Source: Glycomyces artemisiae (lineage in GTDB: Bacteria; Actinomycetota; Actinomycetes; Mycobacteriales; Micromonosporaceae). From it: a stretch of 64,000 nt of DNA. Below are positions 59,576 through 64,000 of the stretch, one piece after another. The stretch's first letter is position 1. Each line of letters opens with the position of its first letter. Under the pieces are notes generated by a model. It was given only the letters and a program-made list of their open reading frames with translations, ran no database searches and had not been told where the DNA came from. The DNA lies in NCBI RefSeq assembly GCF_003002955.1, contig NZ_PVTJ01000002.1, forward strand, positions 124,001 to 188,000. Direction: 5' to 3'. Both the position numbers and the translations under genes were made by a program.

Positions 59576-60640
59576 ATGGCCCTCAAGGCACCCGGCAGAC
59601 GCGCCCGGCGCGAGGACGCGCGCGCCGGGTGGCTGTTCACGCTCCCGGTGATCGCCGTGCTCGGGCTGTTCCTGCTCGTGCCGGTGCTCATGGCCCTGTG
59701 GGTGAGCTTCTCCGACTGGACCGGGCGCGGGTCGCCGCTCGCGCCCGGCGTCGGGTTCGTCGGCTTCGACAACTACGCGGCGATCACCTCGGGCGGCGGG
59801 CTCGCGGAGCGGAACTTCGGGATCGCCCTGCGCAACAACGCCTGGTACGTGCTCCTCGTGGTGCCGCTCCAGACGGGCCTGTCACTCCTGCTGGCGGTCC
59901 TGGTGAACCGCGCGGTGCTGCGCGGGCGCGGGCTCTTCCGCACCGCGTTCTACTTCCCGTCGGTGACCAGCTCGGTGGCGATCACGGTGCTGTGGCTGTT
60001 CCTGTTCTCCACCTCCGGCGCGGTCAACCAGGTGCTCGGGTGGATCGGCCTCAACGGCCCCAACTGGTTCAACGACCCGCGCGGGATCGTCCACGTCGCG
60101 CTCGGCGGCGGGAACGGGCCCGCGTTCCTCACCGGTTCGGACTTCCTGGGCGTGACGTGGTGGGACTGGCTGTCGGGGCCGTCGGTGGCGATGAGCGCGC
60201 TCGTCCTCATGGCGGTGTTCACCACGAGCGGCACGTTCATGCTCCTGTTCCTCGCGGCGCTCCAGAACATCGGGCCGGAGCTCGACGAGGCGGGCCGCAT
60301 GGACGGCGCCACGGCCTGGCAGCGGTTCTGGAGGATCACGCTCCCGCAGCTGCGGCCCGCGCTGTTCACGGTGCTCACGCTGGGGCTCATCGGGTGCTGG
60401 CAGGTGTTCGACCAGATCTACACGGGCACGCAGGGCGGGCCCGGCAAGACCACGGTGACGCCCGCGTACCTCTCGTACGAGGCGGCGTTCACCGACCAGG
60501 CGTGGGGGCAGGGCGCGGCGATCTCGTTCGTGCTGTTCGCGATCATCGTCGTCTTCACGGTCTTCCAGCGGTGGGCCCTGCGCGAGCGGGACACGTCGAA
60601 GCGGGTCGCGCGACGCCTCGCGAAGGAGGCGAGGGCATGA
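59576..60640 (+). CDS. Sugar ABC transporter permease (MalF type)
   Basis: 354 aa, six to seven helices. EAA loop in LDEAGRMDGATAWQRFWRITLPQLRPAL, which contacts the ATPase. A long outer loop (about 155-200) separates helices 3 and 4, as in MalF-like subunits. Starts 2 bp after the binding-protein stop and overlaps the next permease (ATGA). Confidence 0.93.
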   Translation: MALKAPGRRARREDARAGWLFTLPVIAVLGLFLLVPVLMALWVSFSDWTGRGSPLAPGVGFVGFDNYAAITSGGGLAERNFGIALRNNAWYVLLVVPLQTGLSLLLAVLVNRAVLRGRGLFRTAFYFPSVTSSVAITVLWLFLFSTSGAVNQVLGWIGLNGPNWFNDPRGIVHVALGGGNGPAFLTGSDFLGVTWWDWLSGPSVAMSALVLMAVFTTSGTFMLLFLAALQNIGPELDEAGRMDGATAWQRFWRITLPQLRPALFTVLTLGLIGCWQVFDQIYTGTQGGPGKTTVTPAYLSYEAAFTDQAWGQGAAISFVLFAIIVVFTVFQRWALRERDTSKRVARRLAKEARA

Positions 60641-61491
60641 CGACTACTTCCATGGCGCGCAAGCGCAGGCCCCGCATCGGGCAGGCGGTGCTGTACGCGG
60701 TGCTCGTGTCCCTCGCGGTCGTGTACGTCTTCCCGTTCCTGGTGCAGATCGCGACCTCGTTCAAACCGGACGCGGAGGCCGCCGCGAACGCGGTGTCGCT
60801 GTGGCCGCAGACGTGGACGTTCGCCGCGTACGAGCGGCTGTTCACGCGCTCGGACTTCCCGCTGTGGTTCGCGAACTCCGCGGTCGTCACGGTCGCGGTC
60901 ACCGCGGGGCGGGTGTTCTTCGCGTCGCTCGCGGGCTACGCGCTCGCGCGGCTGAAGTTCCGCGGCCGGGGGCTCGTCTTCGCGCTCATCGTCGCGGTGA
61001 TGGCCGTCCCGTCGGTGGTCCTGCTGATCCCGAAGTTCCTGGTGCTCAACCAGCTCGGCATCTACGACTCCTATGCGGGCATGATCCTGCCGCTCCTGGT
61101 GGACGCGGCGGGGGTCTTCATCATGAAGGGCTTCTTCGAGTCGGTCCCGGTGTCGGTGGAGGAGCAGGCGCGCATCGACGGGGCCGGGACGTTCCGGGTG
61201 TTCTGGTCCGTGGTGCTGCCGATGGCGCGCCCGGCGCTGGTCACGATCGTGATCCTGTCGTTCCAGGGGTCGTGGAACGAACTGAGCCACTTCATCGTCT
61301 CGACCCAGTCGCCCGAGCTGACGACGCTCACGAAGGGCGTGGCCTCGCTCGCGTCCGGGCAGCTCAGCCAGGGCACGCAGTACCCGGTCAAGCTCGCGGC
61401 CGCCGCGATCATGACGATCCCGGTCGCGGTGCTGTTCTTCGTCTTCCAGAAGCACATCATGAACACGAGTGAAGGAGCCGTCAAGGGATGA
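60637..61491 (+). CDS. Sugar ABC transporter permease (MalG type)
   Basis: 284 aa, six helices, EAA loop EEQARIDGAGTFRVFWSVVLPMARPAL. Second membrane subunit of the importer. No ATPase gene follows; as in many actinobacterial CUT1 systems a shared MsiK-type ATPase encoded elsewhere probably serves it. Overlaps the downstream glycosidase start (ATGA). Confidence 0.94.
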   Translation: MTTTSMARKRRPRIGQAVLYAVLVSLAVVYVFPFLVQIATSFKPDAEAAANAVSLWPQTWTFAAYERLFTRSDFPLWFANSAVVTVAVTAGRVFFASLAGYALARLKFRGRGLVFALIVAVMAVPSVVLLIPKFLVLNQLGIYDSYAGMILPLLVDAAGVFIMKGFFESVPVSVEEQARIDGAGTFRVFWSVVLPMARPALVTIVILSFQGSWNELSHFIVSTQSPELTTLTKGVASLASGQLSQGTQYPVKLAAAAIMTIPVAVLFFVFQKHIMNTSEGAVKG

Positions 61492-63356
61492 CCCCCGGCC
61501 GCCAGCCTTTCCTGCACGACGCCGTCATCGCGCTGCACGCGCCCACCCAGGCGTGGTCGCGGCCCGACGGCGCGATGACCGCCCCGATCGACGGCCTGTT
61601 CCACGGCGACCGCCGGTTCGCGCGCGGCCTCCGGATCGAGGTCGAGGACGAAGCGCCCGAAGCGATCGCGACCTCCGGGCGCGGCGCGCGCACCGTCGGG
61701 TTCGACGCGGTCCTGCGGGGCGTGGACGACCCGTCGCCGGACCCGCACCTGCGCCTCGGCCGGGAGCGGACCGTCGGGGACGGGACCCTCGCGGAGGCGC
61801 TGACCGTGGCGTCGGTGGTGGACCGGGAGGTGGCGGCGGTGCTCCGGCTCGTCGTGGAACCGGACTTCGCGCCGTTGCAGGAGGTCAAGTCGGGGCACGG
61901 GAGGGCCGCGGCGTGGACCGCGGACGTCGACGGCGCCTCGGCGGTCGTCGCCTCGGGCGACGCGTCGTTCGCGCTGAGCACCGACGCCGGAACCTGGTCC
62001 ATTGAGAACGGATCGCTGGTCCTGGAGTGGCCCTTCACTGTCGGACCGGGCGAGACCGCGGTGCTGCACTGGGGCATGCGGGTGAGCGACCCGGGCCTGG
62101 TCGTGCAGGCCGCCGCGCATCGCGCGGGCTGGGCCGTCGACACCACGGGGGTCGACGGCCGCCTGGCCCGCTGGGCCGCGACGGCGCTCGACGACCTGGA
62201 CGCGCTGCGCCTGGCGTTCCCCGAGCACCCGGAGGACGACTTCCTCGCGGCCGGGGCGCCCTGGTTCTTCACCCTGTTCGGGCGCGATTCCCTGTGGGCC
62301 GCACGGATGATGCTCCCGGTCGATGTCAACATCGCGGCCTCGACGCTCCGCGTCCTCGCACGCCTGCAAGGGAAGGCGGACAACGCCGAGACCGAGGAGG
62401 AGCCGGGGAAGATCGCGCACGAGCTGCGCGCCACCGCGTTCCGGATGCCCGGTGAGGACATCACGCTCCCGCCGCTCTACTACGGCACGGTGGACGCGAC
62501 GGCGCTGTGGGTGTGCCTGCTCGTGGACGCCTGGCGGGCCGGGATGCCGCGCGAGGAGGTCGCCGAGCTGGTCCCGAACCTGCGGGCGGCCCTCCAGTGG
62601 ATCGCCGTGGCGGCGGCGAAGGACGGGTTCCTGTCGTACTTCGACCGCAACGGCAAGGGCCTGTCGAACCAGGGCTGGAAGGACTCCGGCGACTCGATCC
62701 AGTGGCGCGACGGGCGACTCGCGAAGGGCCCCATCGCCCTCTGCGAGGCCCAGGGCTACGCGCACGAGGCCGCCGCGGGCGCCGCGGACCTCCTCGACGC
62801 GTTCGGCGACGACGGCGACCAGTGGCGCGGGTGGGCGGCGCGGCTGCGCGAGCGCTTCAACGAGCGGTTCTGGGTCGAGACCCCCGAAGGCCGCTACCCG
62901 GCCATCGCGCTCGACCGCGACGGGCAGGCCGTGGACACGCTCACCAGCAACATCGGGCACCTGCTCGGCACCGGGATCGTGGACGCCGCGGACGAGGCGG
63001 CCATCGCGAGACTGCTTGTGGGCGAGTCGATGAGCTCGGGCTACGGGGTCCGCACGATGTCGAGCGGCGCGGCCGGATTCTGGCCGCTGAGCTACCACGG
63101 CGGGGCCGTGTGGGCCCACGACTCGGCGATCATCGCGCACGGCATGGCCCGCGCCGGGCTCCGCGAGGAGGCCGCGGTCGTGGTCGAGGGGCTCCTGCAC
63201 GCCGCGGAGGGCTTCGGGTTCCGGATGCCGGAGCTGCACGCCGGCTTCTCGCGCGCCGAACGCGACCGCCCGGTCCCCTACCCGGCGGCGTGCCGCCCGC
63301 AGGCGTGGTCGGCGACCGCCGCGATCACCTGCCTCCAGATCGCCAGGGGCGCTTAG
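61488..63356 (+). CDS. Amylo-alpha-1,6-glucosidase/glycogen debranching-type glycoside hydrolase
   Basis: 622 aa without signal peptide. The N-terminal beta-domain (FLHDAVIALHAPTQAWSRPDGAMTAPIDGLFHGDRRFARGL) is the glycogen-debranching N-terminal domain; the (alpha/alpha)6 barrel includes APWFFTLFGRDSLWAARMML, GLSNQGWKDSGDSIQWRDG and the C-terminal YPAACRPQAWSATAAI. The acids in FGRDS and WKDSGDS are likely catalytic. It would cleave the imported oligosaccharide in the cytoplasm. Fourth gene of the LacI-controlled operon. Confidence 0.9.
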   Translation: MTPGRQPFLHDAVIALHAPTQAWSRPDGAMTAPIDGLFHGDRRFARGLRIEVEDEAPEAIATSGRGARTVGFDAVLRGVDDPSPDPHLRLGRERTVGDGTLAEALTVASVVDREVAAVLRLVVEPDFAPLQEVKSGHGRAAAWTADVDGASAVVASGDASFALSTDAGTWSIENGSLVLEWPFTVGPGETAVLHWGMRVSDPGLVVQAAAHRAGWAVDTTGVDGRLARWAATALDDLDALRLAFPEHPEDDFLAAGAPWFFTLFGRDSLWAARMMLPVDVNIAASTLRVLARLQGKADNAETEEEPGKIAHELRATAFRMPGEDITLPPLYYGTVDATALWVCLLVDAWRAGMPREEVAELVPNLRAALQWIAVAAAKDGFLSYFDRNGKGLSNQGWKDSGDSIQWRDGRLAKGPIALCEAQGYAHEAAAGAADLLDAFGDDGDQWRGWAARLRERFNERFWVETPEGRYPAIALDRDGQAVDTLTSNIGHLLGTGIVDAADEAAIARLLVGESMSSGYGVRTMSSGAAGFWPLSYHGGAVWAHDSAIIAHGMARAGLREEAAVVVEGLLHAAEGFGFRMPELHAGFSRAERDRPVPYPAACRPQAWSATAAITCLQIARGA

Positions 63357-63358
63357 GC

Positions 63359-63391
63359 TTCCGGGGCCCGCAGAGGGGGCGGGCCCCGGAA
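63359..63391 (+). terminator. Terminator after the sugar operon
   Basis: A perfect 12-bp stem TTCCGGGGCCCG/CGGGCCCCGGAA (63359-63370 with 63380-63391, 9-nt loop), starting 2 bases after the glycosidase stop. Confidence 0.8.
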
Positions 63392-63410
63392 ACACGGGAA
63401 GCACCGGGAG

Positions 63411-63464
63411 GACCGGAAGGGCCGGAAGGGCCGGAAGGGCCGGAAGGGCCGGAAGGGCCGGAGG
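63411..63464 (+). repeat. Tandem 9-bp repeat GGCCGGAAG
   Basis: Six head-to-tail units: GACCGGAAG, four exact GGCCGGAAG, then GGCCGGAGG. It lies between the terminator and the next gene and is not coding. The remaining gap up to 63720 shows only a probable promoter. Confidence 0.9.
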
Positions 63465-63720
63465 CAATCTCCTTATGGGAACTAGCTTTCGGCTTGCGGG
63501 TGATCTTGGGTTGGGGTTAGAGCGGGCAGCGACGAAGAGGTCGAGTTGTTGCTGGGGTTGGTTGGCGGCCATGGGGTCTGAGGGTGGTGCGGGCGGGGCT
63601 GGATGAGACTTCCTCACCAAAGATCACCCTTCTGGGTGTTGGCACCCTATCGAACACAGCGTCACAATTGAAACACACCAGCGAACACGCAGGGCACAAC
63701 ACAACAAGGAGGTGATCCCG

Positions 63721-64000
63721 ATGGCGACCAACACGATCGAAGCCCGCAGCGGCAGCGACCAGGCCCAGACCATCCGGGCCCTCCTCGACACCGCCGCCAC
63801 GGTAGTCAACACCCAGTACGCCCGGGTCCTCGCCGCGGTCATCGACGCCAAGCAGGCGAACCTCCACCGCACCGCCTTCGGCTTCTCCGCCCTGCGCGAC
63901 TGGCTCGTCTCCACCTTCGACTTCACCCACCGCACTGCCTCGGACATCGCCGCCATCGCCCGCCTCTCCACCAAATTCCGGGCACTCGTCGAAGCAGCCG
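63721..64000 (+). CDS. DUF222-type protein, N-terminal part (partial)
   Basis: Open from the ATG at 63721 to the window end (93 codons). AAGGAGGTGAT stands 8 bases upstream. The helical start with FSALRDWLVSTFDFTHRTAS and IARLSTKFRALVEA is typical of the DUF222 (13E12 repeat) proteins that usually end in an HNH nuclease domain; that part is outside the window. Such genes are often multi-copy and associated with mobile DNA. Confidence 0.72.
   Translation, partial: MATNTIEARSGSDQAQTIRALLDTAATVVNTQYARVLAAVIDAKQANLHRTAFGFSALRDWLVSTFDFTHRTASDIAAIARLSTKFRALVEAA

Noticed and set aside
63411-63464. CRISPR-like array
   Set aside because: Unit of 9 bp without spacers; a simple tandem repeat.

Overview
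The window is a high-GC (about 70% by eye) actinobacterial chromosome segment. The gene order rpsF-ssb-rpsR-rplI followed by dnaB, the acidic-tailed SSB, the density of GTG starts and the many TetR/LacI/IclR/LysR regulators all fit Actinomycetota. The cysteine-free S18 recalls Micromonosporales/Glycomycetales-type genomes, but the genus cannot be fixed from this sequence alone. There is no rRNA operon, CRISPR array or intact prophage. One tRNA gene (tRNA-Ala, GGC) is present.

Layout. 1-3.1 kb: the end of a GH18 chitinase, an MHYT membrane sensor and class I fumarase. 3.2-7.3 kb: the ribosomal/replication operon and the dnaB helicase, preceded by six phased DnaA-box-like sequences. 7.4-17.8 kb: a GT-C type membrane protein, an RsbW-like kinase, a glycerophosphodiesterase, larB-larC (nickel-pincer cofactor synthesis), a PH-domain protein, a multicopper oxidase and a giant LuxR-type ATPase regulator. 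17.9-26 kb: MMPL exporter/MarR pair, photolyase, MsrA, a glyoxalase-fold protein, a small Asp-rich repeat protein, cystathionine gamma-synthase and an amidase-fold protein that has lost catalytic residues. 26-35 kb: a complete protocatechuate (beta-ketoadipate) pathway, pcaIJ-HG-B-D-C-R on the minus strand with convergent pcaF and a divergent aromatic aldehyde dehydrogenase.

35-46 kb is accessory in character. Just downstream of tRNA-Ala sits a lower-GC spacer, then an ECF41-type sigma factor with its AhpD-like partner and a DoxX protein, a frameshifted transposase remnant, a lipoprotein, a frameshifted membrane protein, and three short-chain dehydrogenases each divergent from its own regulator (TetR, TetR, LysR). 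46.5-48.6 kb holds a compact type VII secretion-style toxin locus: an EspC/WXG100-like protein, an N-terminal delivery module, a toxin whose motifs match the RelA/SpoT nucleotidyltransferase fold, and a small likely immunity protein.

48.6-64 kb: MFS exporter with an Rrf2 regulator, a PPOX-fold protein, a GntR-TetR double-domain regulator facing a GNAT/hydrolase pair, a secreted pectate lyase, a stand-alone LigD-type polymerase whose ribosome binding site is buried in a hairpin, an ArsR/AHSA1 pair, and a LacI-controlled sugar ABC importer with a cytoplasmic glycogen-debranching-type glycosidase. The window ends in the start of a DUF222-type protein. Best candidates for something new: the RelA-like toxin locus, the DnaA-box cluster before dnaB, the sequestered ribosome binding site of the LigD-type polymerase, and matched ECF41 promoters. 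All functional calls are from reading motifs; no database search was run.
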